Shown here: in pieces, positions 33,451 to 43,462 of the stretch
How positions within the stretch are numbered: the first letter of the stretch is position 1
How the letters are laid out: every line of letters starts with the position of its first letter
Assembly (NCBI GenBank): GCA_002633005.1
Contig: NMRA01000024.1
Location: 1,019,786-1,063,247, forward strand
DNA length: 43,462 bases
Source of the DNA: Phoronis australis
Lineage: Eukaryota > Phoronida > Phoronidae
Reading direction: 5' to 3'
Notes under the pieces: model-generated
Told to the model about the DNA's origin: nothing
The model's input: the letters and a program-made list of their open reading frames with translations, nothing else
Database searches by the model: none
Position numbers and translations under genes: made by a program

Positions 33451-33949
33451 AATCTGGAGATTATCAAATGAGCTATGACCAACCTTTTGTGTTGAATATG
33501 ATAAATTTGAGTTGGCTTTGATTGTTTATTGGTTGAGGTACCTGACAATTCTCTCACTCAAAACTGACAAGGCCTTGTGACACCACCCACTTCCTACTCA
33601 ATCCTAAAAGTCTGGTGTGGTGTCCAATAGAGAACAAGAGATCTGGTTTGCACTGATTAATCTCTTTTTAAGATGCTGGAAGAATGTGACTTCATTACAT
33701 GAAGTAGGTTGTTTCAGTTCTCATAGAATAAGACTATACTTTGGGGTGGTGATGAAGAGCAAGCTCTCTTATGTAGAACCAAACATCTACAAACCAAAGA
33801 TCTTAGCTCAATAAAAGTATATATTTTTGAAGGAAATCTGAAGAAGAACCAGTCTATCATTAATCGGTCACATAACTTTTTAGCTGAATTTAAAAAAGAG
33901 AAAAATAGAAAAACAACAGAATCGATAACATGACCAAATTTCGTTCATC

Positions 33950-34245
33950 TAAGATAAAATCTCAAAAACGCTGTTACAGTTTGCCAAAATATCATTTTGT
34001 TCTCGTTTATGCAATGAGCTATACGCTCATTGTTTATGCAACTTAATACTTTTTCATGAAAATCAAACAATTCTTGTTTTTGATAGCTCCTCATACATGT
34101 TTAAAATCAACAATGCTTTGGGGAACGGCACAAAAAATAGTATCTTAAGTTTAATGTGAATCCAATCAGCCATGTCAGAGATATGATGTTCCGAAGCTTG
34201 TCAAATTTGTGCATTTTTAGTGTCCTACTCTTATGTAATCTTAAT
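33950..34245 (+). repeat. Dispersed repeat (copy 2 of the 690-1185 family)
   Basis: ATCTCAAAAACGCTGTTACAG, TTATGCAACTTAATA and ATGAAAATCA, then GTGAATCCAATCAGCCATG with GATGTTCC and CAAATTTG, occur in the same order as in 690-1185 but without the duplications. Copy 2 ends near TATGTAATCTTA, against ACGTAATCTTG in copy 1. Confidence 0.6.
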
Positions 34246-34278
34246 AGGGTTAACCTCATTGTCATGAGCAGTGTGGTT

Positions 34279-34443
34279 TACAGTAGAGTATCCTGTCTAC
34301 AGTAGAGAACTGGACTGTCTACAGCAGAGAGCAGGCTGTTAACTGTAGAGAGCTGGACTGTCTTCAATAGAGAGCTGGACTGTTTATACGGTAGTAGAGG
34401 ACTGGACTGTCCACAGTAGGGAGCTGGACTGTCAACAGTAGAT
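34279..34443. repeat. Minisatellite, about 22-bp units
   Basis: ACAGTAGAGAGCTGGACTGT and variants repeat about 7.5 times with small insertions. The antisense ORF at 34278-34493 is a product of the repeat. Confidence 0.85.
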
Positions 34444-34553
34444 GCAAGAATTTTGCGAGTAAACCTCGTGTGGTCACGTGTTTCACTTGCCATACATAGC
34501 GATATTTCCCAAAGTCTTGCATTGTCTTACACTTGCCTTTATGGCAATAGTCG

Positions 34554-34641
34554 GATATAACATGCCTGTATTGTGAGAACCTGTTTGATGCCTGTTATTC
34601 AGTGGAGAAAACTGGTTCTCAAAATTCGGGCATGTTATATT
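34554..34641. repeat. Imperfect palindrome, GATATAACATGCC arms
   Basis: The left arm GATATAACATGCCTGTATTG…GAGAACCTGTTT pairs with AAACTGGTTCTC…CGGGCATGTTATATT around a spacer of about 22 bp. The right-arm segment AAACTGGTTCTCAAAA also opens the window (1-16). Confidence 0.6.
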
Positions 34642-34694
34642 CTAGCATTACCTGTCTTGAGTCCTACATAACATTATTAAGCAAAGATTAAGGT

Positions 34695-34765
34695 CATGCA
34701 TTATGAAAAAATGTCTAAATTTGGAACATCATATCTCAAAAATTGGACTGCGGGAATTGTCATGA
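34695..34765 (-). repeat. Inverted partial copy of the same dispersed repeat
   Basis: The complement reads CAGTCCAATTTTTGAGATAT, then GATGTTCCAAATTTAGACAT, matching the AATCAGCCAT…GAGAT…TGTTCC block of 34160-34210 in the opposite orientation. The two blocks flank the minisatellite and palindrome between them. Confidence 0.5.
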
Positions 34766-34960
34766 AAAATTTCAAAGTTGCGAAAAAGAAAGGATAATTT
34801 AGAATTCTGAGTCAGTTATTTTGAGATTTACTAAAATTACAGGTGAATTCAGGCATGTTTTTTATTTCATAGTTTTGCTGTCAATTCAATTCACCTTTCT
34901 ATTTTGCTGAATAGTACATGTCGTCAAAAACCAATATCCCTAAACTTATACAGTAAAATG

Positions 34961-35130
34961 TCACCAATTTGGGACAAAAATAATTGCTACGGTTGTCGTT
35001 TTGATTTCAAGGGCTTTTAATATTGGTGTGAATGCTCATTCTCAAAACGTCAGATTTAGCTATGGTACCCAAGTATAAATGAATGCAAATGAGAAAACAA
35101 AATTTCATTTGTGTGCTAAGTTGACGAGAC
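34961..35130 (+). repeat. AT-rich dispersed repeat C, copy
   Basis: TCACCAATTTGGGACAAAAA, TAATTGCTACGG, GGGCTTTTAATATTGGTGTG, then AATGCTCATTCTCAAAACGT and a distal AAAATTTCATTTGTGTGCTA. Confidence 0.65.
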
Positions 35131-37771
35131 TTCACTGTAGTAATGTTGAGTTTGCTGTGCTACCCTTCAACTTTTTCCATTTGGGTTGCAGTGCTTGCTT
35201 TGGCATATTTTTTTCAAATGCTTCGTATTAATAATTTCAAGCAATTGTATATTAAGTGACTTTTATAGTACCCACAGGTAATGACTGATTTGTGGGTCAC
35301 TCAAAGTTTAAAAAACCAGTGGCTATTGTATGAACTTGGATAATCCATTGAATACGGACATACTTTCCTCCGGCCATATTAACACATTTTTGCGTGTTGT
35401 TCACAGGTCTGTACACTAAGGTTAGTTTGCGTACTTATCGGATTTTAAATGTAGCCTGAAATTGACCGATCACGCACAATTCTGCATTATCTGCGCTTAG
35501 TTTTCTCGTTTATTTGTACAAATTGCTTTTTGTTACTGTTGGTCATTCAATACACTTGAAAAAACATTGCTGGCCATTCAGGGAATTGATTGTATTGATC
35601 TCATAGCCATGCTATGATTATTTACATAAAAAATGCCCACCAATCTACAGTGAAAACGGCCAGTGGCGTTGAATGACAATTTACGCCAAGGACAATGGCA
35701 AAGAAATGTTATTGTCCGACAGTCAAAAGTGTAGTTAAACGTGCTGCATTCCCCTTATCTGTTGGAGCACTGTTTTAGATCGGAGTCATACAATATCGTG
35801 ATGTCCTCTAGTGGGCTACAATAGCCGCCAGTGACAGCCACGGTATTATCTAGAGCGTAGGCCACGGTGAGTGAGTGGGTGTTTCAATTTTCTGGTCACA
35901 GCCTGACTATTGTTTCCAGTTTTTGCACCCGGATTATGGCAAGTATCAATCACGTCATTTATTTAAAACCGAGCACATCTAATGAGAAGTGAGTAAACAG
36001 TTGATAGCAAAGTGAGAAATGACTGGTGACTCAGTGACATGGCCCACGCTGTTTTAATTGATGCAGGCCCTTTGAAGGGTTTACTAAAAAGCAATAAGAG
36101 TCTATAAGGGTATGCTGGCTCTCCCTGAAATTAAAATGTGTTCAATAAACCATTTTCTAATTCGCCGAATTCAAGATTACGGATGACAGTTATGGTGGTA
36201 TAATTTGTTCCTTAATCGTTATCGACAAACAAGTATGTGTAAAATAGTCCAGTACTTCAGACTACAAACCGTGCAAAATGTGCACGTGAACCGCACTCAC
36301 TTGCATTGAGAAGTCTCGGCTTGTGATACTGTGAGCTTAACTGCATTATTCAATAGTCGTGCATCGCGCTGTCATTTCAGTGGAATGCGTGATCTTGCTT
36401 TTCTCGCTAAAAACTTGATTTTCGGAACACCGGCTTTCTAGTTTACAATAGTACCGTATGGACTGAGATTGTCAACTTTTAGCCTCACTTCAGGTAATTT
36501 GTCATTGTCAGCGCTGAGCTGGAATGGTACCAACTGCGTAACCCACAAGGCCTCAAATGTATGGGTGAATTTAGTGGGCCTATGGGTAACATGTTTGGTG
36601 TTTTCTATGATTTGAGACTTTTTGAAGGGCAACATGTTAATGTGTCTACTACCTCTTTCTGTTGAATGAAAGTAGTTGATACTAAGGGCATAGACACGTG
36701 AGCCTTTTGTTTTTGTTTTTGTTTTGTCGCTGATTGTCTTAACTTGTTATGTTTTCTTGAAATTTTACGCAAAATTTCTTGCCCATTAGCATCGTCACAC
36801 AGAGCATGATGTCGAAAGTTTCCCTTGGCAATATGACATTTAACTTTGAAATGTCACATTCTAACATATTATTAAAGCTGTTCAAAATCTTTTAAAAACT
36901 TAAAAATAATATTTTTGGTTTCAGATAATCAAATCTCCTGTTGATGCTTAACAGTTGATTTTTAATGCTTGATAAGATCAATTGGGGATATTTTTAGTAG
37001 TGACCTTTGACATTTTGTTATTTAGGCACTAGGCTCTGTTTATGAGTTGGTCTTATTGGTCAGGAAATGTCACAGATATTTGAAACTAAATATATTCAGT
37101 TGACATTTATGCTTTTTACAAACAGATTATTATTAGATCATAATATTTATTGTTAGAAATTGAAAACCACTTATGTTCTTCACCGATATTGATGTGCAGT
37201 TAAATTTCCAGTAAGTAGCATGGGGATTTGCACACATTTTTATATTTTTGTTTTTATTTTTATTTTTGTTTCTAGTAATCATTTGAGAAGGACTTTACCT
37301 TCTAATGTGACAAATATGCCAGCAAAAGTAAGTGTTGGTTTATTATGCAACAGGATGAGCACTGCCTTACTGTCCCTTGGTAAAATTGTGATTATTTGGC
37401 AGTAAGCTGGTCAGCCTAGAAAACTCAGAAGAGGTTCAATTTGAACATCAGTAGTTTCGTGCATAGTAGAGTTGGTCTGCCTTACCACCCCATAAGATAT
37501 AATGTAGCCAATTCCAAATATTTGACATGCAATGTTAGCATTATGAGAAATTGAGAACCCAAAAGCAACGGTAACGTGGCTCAATTTCAACATGGATTTA
37601 CAATAATTGATGGGGGCAAAAAGCAGTTTCCTTCATTCATGGGTATTTTGATATTGCACATTTTTGTGAGACTCAGTTCAATGTCCTGCTGCACAGCAAT
37701 GGTCATTTCGTCACAAAAAACTTATTAAAAACACGATGGGATACGCCACTACATTAAATCCCTATTCAAAG
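35131..37771. other. AT-rich DNA without recognised genes
   Basis: A GC-richer patch at 35650-35880 ends near GGCCACGGTGAGTGAG, which contains a donor-like GTGAGT, but no linked coding exon is seen. T-rich low complexity lies at 37235-37275. Nothing else is recognised. Confidence 0.4.
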
Positions 37772-37990
37772 ACAAACTCTGACCGCCAACTATTCTTTGC
37801 CATCTAGTGACAAGGAACAATCCATCATGTCTCTGCTATATCCAAAAAAGGTTTCCAATATTACTGTGAATGACCATATTTTTTCAAAATATATTGTGGA
37901 TGGTAACTGTGATATAGAACATTGTAAACCAGTAATTTGGTATATCTGTCACTCAAAAATGCGTGAGAAATTTTTGTTCTAAGGTGGTGA
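37772..37990 (+). repeat. AT-rich dispersed repeat C, copy
   Basis: ACAAACTCTGACCG, TTCCAATATTACTGTGAATG, CCATATTTTTTCAAAATATA and the distal part to GCGTGAGAAATTTTTGTTC. Confidence 0.6.
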
Positions 37991-38144
37991 GGTTTAGCCA
38001 TTATCAGAACTCTGTTGCAATGCATAAACCCGGTATGTACCGGCAAATGTTTACCTCATGGTCTTCCAAGGACTAGACTTTTTGAAATAGACTCATTTCT
38101 ATCAAGTCTGTTTCAAAGTTCTTCACTGTCTCGGCTAAATTCTG

Positions 38145-38178
38145 TACTGATATTCCTAGGGTTATAGGAATATCAGTA
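38145..38178. repeat. Perfect 14-bp stem hairpin
   Basis: TACTGATATTCCTA (38145-38158) and TAGGAATATCAGTA (38165-38178) are exact complements separated by GGGTTA. It lies just before a repeat C copy. Confidence 0.7.
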
Positions 38179-38194
38179 GAAATAAAATAAAATC

Positions 38195-38420
38195 TAGCCA
38201 ATTTCTGACGAAAATAATTTCCAAAAATGCCACCTTTTCTGAGGGCTTCTAATATTATTGTGAATGCCCACAATTTTTTAAAACTGATAGTAACTGTGGG
38301 TTCTAAACTTGGACATGGAAAATCGTTTAATTTGATGCTGCATATGTTTCAGGAAAAAAATGATAAAATGAAATTTCACTTGCCTTGTATACTGTGTCGT
38401 AAATTGATGAGATTTACGAG
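38195..38420 (+). repeat. AT-rich dispersed repeat C, copy
   Basis: TAGCCAATTTCTGACGAAAA, TCTAATATTATTGTGAATGC, ACTTGGACATGGAAAA, GAAAAAAATGATAAAATG, then AAATTGATGAGATTTACGAG. The 100-codon ORF at 38227-38529 lies in it and is not credited as a gene. Confidence 0.6.
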
Positions 38421-39409
38421 ATCTCGAATAACTAATGAAGAGGGAAGTATAGACATTGGCAAAGTTGTTATTGTCATGTTTTTCAAGTTGTTGATTGTTA
38501 CCATTGTTTCATTTATAAAATTGTTTTAAAGTCAGCGCAGACATTACGTTTTCTTGTCAAAAAGTCTCATAATTTTTTTGTCGGCGACAAGTTGTCATAT
38601 TAATTGAACCAGGGTACTTGTTACTTAGATTTTTTTCTCGTGGCTGAGATGCCTCCCAGCACCTCCATATATAGTTATGAAAATAGTTGATTGTTGATAC
38701 TAGGAACTAGCATACGCCGTAGCGTGTACTTGTCTTGTCCAGCTCGAGTTTGATTTGCTCCCGTGCTCGAGCTTTCATTTGATTTCAACCTCGTTCATGA
38801 CAAATAATCGGCACAGAGTGCACACAATGCAAGGCACTTATAAAATGTGTTTCGATCAAACATGTTTGCTGTTCCAAGATAACTCGTGATTTTGTCACCG
38901 AGTTGTTGTCAATCAGCATGCTTGAAACAATTTTTTGTCGACGACATTTTGTCAGCTATGAAAAATCTTTCTGTGCACGTGCACTGGCCTTTAATCACGT
39001 TATGCTGTTCTATTTTTCATGTTAGTGAGCAACAACCATTATTTCTATGTCTGTAAACAAATACTATCTGATTGCATTTATAGAAAACAAGATGGCAACA
39101 TGGTATAGCTCATCGTTCATTGCTGATGGATACTTAAATGTATAAGTACATTTACCTTTGCATGGTTACAAGTTAGAATTGCATTTTGTGTATGAGATTT
39201 TTTAAAATAAATTTTGAATTGTATTACGTAGAGGCTATCAAAGTAATTTCAATAGTTACCACATGTTGTGTAGCAGATTAGTAAGCAGGTGCACTTAAAC
39301 AAACTAAAATTATTATCCTTCTCCTGCATATAAAACCTAATGTTAAATGATGTGGAATATTTTCTATTTACGTTTGTCACCTTAGCAATCTGTTCCGGGT
39401 TCATTGCTA
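38421..39409. other. AT-rich DNA, nothing recognised
   Basis: No ORF of note, no repeats recognised. Confidence 0.4.
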
Positions 39410-39685
39410 TGATTCAAAGTGTGAATCCATGGAAGCGTACAGGGATCACTTTACAAAAACATTATTATGCGTCAGTTGACCCACAGAACCTCAAATCTCC
39501 AGGCTAATTTAAAAGACATATAGGTCACCGAAAGATTTTCTGTCCTTTTTTGATTCAGCAATGCGTGAATCTATTGAAGTGCACAGGGATCACTTTAGAA
39601 AAAAAAACAATGCTATGAGTCAATTGACCCACAGGACGCTAATTTAAAGGACGTATGGGTGATGGTAGGATTTTCTGTCCTTTTT
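39410..39685 (+). repeat. Two-copy tandem repeat, 141-bp period
   Basis: Copies at 39410-39550 and 39551-39685 share GTGAATC, ACAGGGATCACTTTA, TTGACCCACAG, GCTAATTTAAA and GATTTTCTGTCCTTTTT. The second has a short internal deletion. Confidence 0.85.
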
Positions 39686-40080
39686 CAATTTGACTATTGT
39701 AGTGTCCCTCCTAGTGGCATTTTTTTCTCATGCATATCTGCATCTCTTCAACCTCTTACAAGATCCTAACAGTATGACAAGTGTGGTCCTATGAATGTGG
39801 CATCATATATAGCACCTTTTTTCAGACAAATCTGACTACTGCTGTGCCTCATAGTGGGAGTTCTTTTTTACCTTTGCCTCTGTCTCTTAGTAGTTACTGG
39901 ACGAATTTTCATGAAACTTGGCTTATAAGTTACTGCCAAAGAGTTGATGAGGCTTTAGTGTCTTCAGACGGTTTTGACGTATTCTGTTCAACCCAGTGGC
40001 CATTTTTGACTCTGATGAACTCTGTAGAAGCATGACGTTTGCGGTATTGTTATGGGAGCATTTCAAAACTTTGCGTTGCT
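39686..40080 (+). repeat. Second, shorter copy of the 145-bp CCTAGTGG array
   Basis: TCCTAGTGGCATTTTTTTCT (about 39710), GTGCCTCATAGTGGGAGTT (39843) and AACCCAGTGGCCATTTTTG (39991) carry the array core. TTTTCATGAAACTTGGCTTA is the inter-core block. The far edge GGGAGCATTTCAAAACTTTG matches 31419 (GGGCGCATTTCAAGGCTCTG), so both arrays share a boundary. Confidence 0.7.
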
Positions 40081-40725
40081 CTTGTAATATGTGTAATTTC
40101 ATCCGTTACCTCAGTACATTAAGCCATCAGTGATTGGTCTAAATAGTTAACTGAATTTCAATTGAACCAATGACAGAAATTCACAGTTGGGATCTGCATT
40201 TTCACAATATGCTCCACAACATATTGCTAACGTTGCTGTTTTGGTCCCTGACATTAATTTCGATCAGCTGTTCTTCATTGTTATTACATTAGAATTTGAA
40301 TACAATGCATTAGAATTTGAATGCAATGCCTATTAATGAAGGCAAAATCAGGCATCAAGTTGCAACTCAATTTTTGTGAGCCTTTTAGCTCAAGTGTCAT
40401 GACAGACTTGACAGTGTGTTCATGGAAAATTGTAATGTGCCAATGAGGTGGGGCTCTCTCTTTGATGGTTGAAATTTTTGTAAACCCAGCTTAGGTGTGC
40501 TGTCTTGATGAACTATGAATTGTGAATTTGGAGATTTACAAAAGGCTTGTTAATTGGTACATGGTAAATTCTCCCCTACTTAAGTCAAAAGATATTGTTT
40601 TTATCATTTTTCAAAGGCTTTGAATGCCCAGCAATTCTGGAAACGTCTGCTGGTAGCAATGATGTATATAGAATAAAGCATTTATTTGGTATTACTTTTA
40701 AAACTTTTATTAAAAATAAAATTTC
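40081..40725. other. AT-rich DNA, possible decayed ACCCAG MITE piece
   Basis: No gene is recognised. ACATTAGAATTTGAATACAA and GCATTAGAATTTGAATGCAA (about 40287-40325) form a short tandem duplication. 40481-40545 weakly resembles the ACCCAG MITE. Confidence 0.35.
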
Positions 40726-41062
40726 ATGACCACGACTATACAGTTGGTGTATTCTGTGACCACGACTATACAGTTGGTGTATTCTATGACCACGACTATA
40801 CAGTTGGTGTATTCTGTGACCACGACTATACAGTTGGTGTATTCTATGACCACGACTATACAGTTAGTGTATTCTGTGACCACGACTATACAGTTGGTGT
40901 ATTCTATGACCACGACTATACAGTTGGTGTATTTTGTGACCATGACTATACAGTTGGTGTATTTTGTGACCACATCTGTACAGTTGGTGTATTTTGTGAC
41001 CACGACTATACAGTTGGTGTATTTTGTGACCATGACTATACAGTTGGTGTATTTTGTGACCA
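40726..41062. repeat. 30-bp minisatellite, about 11 copies
   Basis: The unit (T)GACCACGACTATACAGTTGG plus TGTATTCT repeats exactly every 30 bp. In the left two thirds, units ending TCTG and TCTA alternate, so a 60-bp dimer was amplified. Right-hand units have TTTTG instead and single changes. Since 30 is divisible by three, long frames are open on both strands (40686-41132 and 40710-41033). These are not credited as proteins. Confidence 0.95.
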
Positions 41063-42824
41063 GATTCGTCCTATATTAGTAACCTATTTCTCTAGTGCTG
41101 ATTTCACACTGCTGATCTTGCAGCTGCAATAACATTTTACAAAAAAACACAAATAGACTTGAAAAAAGGAAAAAAATGGTAATCTGAACATGAGGCTATG
41201 ATGCTTCGTATTAAGTGGCCATTATTTACTTTTGGGGATATGCGAAACTAATAATTGAAGCATGCTGGTTGCCTGTGCATTGAAATGTGGGCATATTGAC
41301 TGAAGATGTGTTGCAGATTATTTCCTTCTTTCGAAAAAAATGCATAGTAATTAAAACCTTTTTTGATATCAGTAGAAAATCTCTGAAAGCTCAAATTCCA
41401 ATGCTTCACAGTAGGCCTTCTGATAATTTAATTACAGCTAATAGAACATTTTTAAACTTGTTCATTTTGCATTTTTGACTGACCCTTTATTTTTCAAGTG
41501 TGATGTTCTATATGTGTTTGGAACCATCTCCATGATTTCCAACAGTTTGTGTGGTTTCTCAAAGTGTTAAAGTATCTGATTTATAAGGTATTTTAAGGGG
41601 CAGAACCTTTTTATTTTCATATTACTTTTACCGTTGCGAAAGCGCAATGAACCCATCCAGTACATGGTTTTATCATTTATAACTAGGAGCCCCAACCTAT
41701 GTATTGAAAAATTAAAACAAAAGGTTCTTCCCCAAAACCAGTAACCAAAGCAATGGCTTTCAAATGTAGCGCCAAATGTTAAAGTTATATTGAATACTGC
41801 TTCAGCTGGTCTGAAGAAGCCAACTTCAAAGTCAGATAAAATAATAATGAATTAAGTGGTTTATTGTGTGAAAAATAACGGTCACGGCTCCATTTTGATC
41901 GCCAGTAAACCAAAGAAAACAAAATGATCGGACAGGTTCGTTCAGCACTACACTGGTGTTGTAAATGTGGACTCTGACATAAACTGTATCATACATACTG
42001 AACATTTGTCATGGTATTATTTTGTTTATAGGATATTTAGAGCCACTAAGAAGTTGTTAGACTAAGCTTGATGGACTTGTAGATAATCTTAAAAGTCAAA
42101 ATAAGTAAAAAATGATAAATGTGTTTTTATTTTTGAAATGTACATTTGTATGCAATTGTTACGAAATGTTTTCAAATTTAGTTGACAGTACTGTCATATA
42201 TTTAGGCAAACGAATGTAGGTCACAAAAAATGTAATTATAACGTGAAAAAAAGATAAAACCAAATAAACTGCAGAAAATCCCAAAATTGCAAATTTGTGA
42301 AAACTTGCCAATCTTTAGACCATAGGGTTCCATTTACACAATCCAACTGGCAACAGTCATTGAATCAAATCTTTGCGTAAGCAGGGTTAAAAGGCTCTTA
42401 GGTACTAATACCGAGGCCTCGATGTTTTGGGGAGTTCAAGTGTCAGCATGAACGGTTAATTTGCATCGAAGTTAACAGCTCCAGTTAACTTCACAGTTGC
42501 AGTAAACTGGTGTATTTAACAATGGAGTGTCGATGCTGCGGTGCTGTTTGAATGGTCAACTTCGGTCCCATTGAAGTTACCGCCAGGGGCCACTGGTATC
42601 GTCAACAATTAAAGGGCAGTGTCGTCACTATTGTTTTGCTGCAATAATCACCAATTGAATTAGAAATAAGTGTTATGCGAATTAGCACAAGTAAATGTTC
42701 CCAAACTGTCGCATTGAAAAAATCTTAGCGTGCACGCGATGCATCAGCGCTACCTTGCGATTACTTCGATGACAGCAGCTTTACCTACCACTTAGTGTGA
42801 TGTCTGTTAACTATCCAAGCAGGT
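41063..42824. other. AT-rich DNA without recognised genes
   Basis: Nothing recognised. 42420-42600 is richer in CG, with GAAGTTAAC and CAGTTAACTTC motifs in both orientations. Confidence 0.4.
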
Positions 42825-43260
42825 ATGAACGGTTCAGTTAACTTCGCAGTTTATGTCGACGCTCAGCTCAGACCACAGTTAAGTCAGTATGAAAGGGCGT
42901 TTAGGTCGAATGGTCAGCAGGAAGGTGTCACTCCGTACAATAATTATCCCAAGCTCATGGTAGAAAAAATAAAAGATGATGACAAAGATGACGAATATGA
43001 CGACGATGGTGAAAAAAAGAAGTATTAATAACATACACATGGCGAACGTAGAGGTCCGAAATCAGTAAGAAAAAGGCTACAGTCTTGTGCGACACTTGGC
43101 GAAAATAACGGAAAAAACAAAGACGGAGATGATGACGAAGATGACGAAGATGATGACGAATATGATGATGGTGGTGGCGATGATGAACAACATCACAACA
43201 TTCATATGACGAACTTAGATGTCATAAATCAATAAGAAATAGGCTACAGTCTAGTTCAAA
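42825..43260 (+). repeat. Acidic-codon (GAY) tandem duplication next to repeat copy B
   Basis: GATGATGACAAAGATGACGA (about 42975) and GATGATGACGAAGATGACGA (about 43128) are each followed by CAT-ATG-(G/A)CGAAC and an AATCA(G/A)TAAGAAA(A)A-GGCTACAGTCT block (43037 and 43203), a period of about 165 bp. A 67-codon frame at 42825-43028 ends in KDDDKDDEYDDDG. The second copy encodes a similar Asp/Glu run in another frame. It could be an exon or simple repeat expansion. It continues into the open frame at 43187. Confidence 0.45.
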
Positions 43261-43462
43261 AGAGGATATACCAACATCAATGCAGCAAGAGCGCTCAACA
43301 AAGGAACAGCGTTATCAGAAAATCTCAAATAACTCGAAAAGTAGACGTCCTAGCGAAAAATGGAAAACATCTTCTGAAAGCCCGTTCAAAATTCTATCTA
43401 AACAGATGGTATCGCCTAATTCCGTAAATTTTTCGAAAAAAATGAAATTTTGCTTATTTTTT
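43187..43462 (+). repeat. Uncharacterised repeat with open frame (copy B), cut by window end
   Basis: A frame without stops runs 92 codons to the last base. It includes STKEQRYQKISNNSKSRRPS, then EKWKTSSESPFKIL, which aligns without gaps to copy A at 18344-18586 (shared T-K-E-Q-R, Q-K-I, R-R-P-S, K-W, S-E-S, F-K, V-S). A possible start is ATG 43280, but upstream residues also align loosely, so a start is not assigned. It could be a relic of a transposon protein or a coincidentally open repeat. Confidence 0.45.

Noticed and set aside
35640-35775. Possible short protein starting MAKKCYCPTVKSVVK
   Set aside because: The opening is loosely THAP-like, but the second cysteine pair, HRFP and C-x2-H parts are absent and the frame stops after about 27 codons.
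38227-38529. 100-codon ORF
   Set aside because: It is covered for most of its length by dispersed repeat C. Other copies do not keep the frame.
40686-41132. 148-codon ORF (DHDYTVGVFC repeats) and its antisense partners
   Set aside because: Entirely produced by the 30-bp minisatellite. A period divisible by three keeps frames open on both strands.
1-43462. tRNA, rRNA, CRISPR, bacterial operon or phage features
   Set aside because: Scanning for T-arm GGTTCGA-like boxes and regular spacer arrays found none. The tandem arrays are spacer-free minisatellites, and introns plus transposon types indicate an animal nuclear genome.

Overview
The window looks like nuclear DNA of an invertebrate animal, probably a marine deuterostome. 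It is AT-rich and intron-bearing, almost free of long ORFs, and crowded with eukaryotic DNA-transposon relics, foldback elements and short tandem arrays. The species cannot be fixed from the sequence. Short runs of N at 7279-7280, 13815-13971 and 21516 show that this is a draft assembly.

The only gene I can name with confidence is PPM1K, the mitochondrial PP2C-type phosphatase that acts on branched-chain ketoacid dehydrogenase. It lies on the plus strand with coding exons at 10502-11000, 11845-12155 and 14385-14654. These splice with matching phases into a complete 359-residue protein with the PP2C metal-ligand motifs and a plausible mitochondrial presequence. A polyadenylation signal follows at 14955. 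The 5' non-coding exon is not proven. A GC-rich block with a strong donor at 4276 and a CpG-rich block near 7880-8330 are candidates.

From 1 to 10.5 kb the window holds a dispersed repeat with internal duplications (690-1185), a hairpin (3926-3965), a 2.8 kb hAT element with 16-bp terminal inverted repeats and a broken antisense transposase (4537-7305), and inverted 14-bp motifs (8706-9089). PPM1K intron 2 carries a foldback MITE. Intron 3 carries a Kolobok-like element with 158-bp terminal inverted repeats, TTAA target duplications and a frameshifted THAP domain. From 15 to 22 kb there are a 63-bp dimeric tandem array, a small hAT-like MITE, a repeat with an open frame on the minus strand (18344-18586), tandem GGTTGCATGA foldback units and two copies of a GCGCACCCAG-ended MITE.

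From 22 to 43 kb no host gene is recognisable. The DNA is a mosaic of old AT-rich dispersed repeats, the third ACCCAG MITE (27.3 kb) and a palindromic element (28.3-28.7 kb). It also holds an array of about 145-bp units (29.5-31.5 kb) split by a 351-bp insertion that encodes the end of a retroelement RNase H, plus several minisatellites (34.3, 39.4 and 40.7 kb). The last 260 bases contain an open frame that aligns with the one near 18.4 kb. This suggests one uncharacterised repeat family with coding character, the least explained item here.
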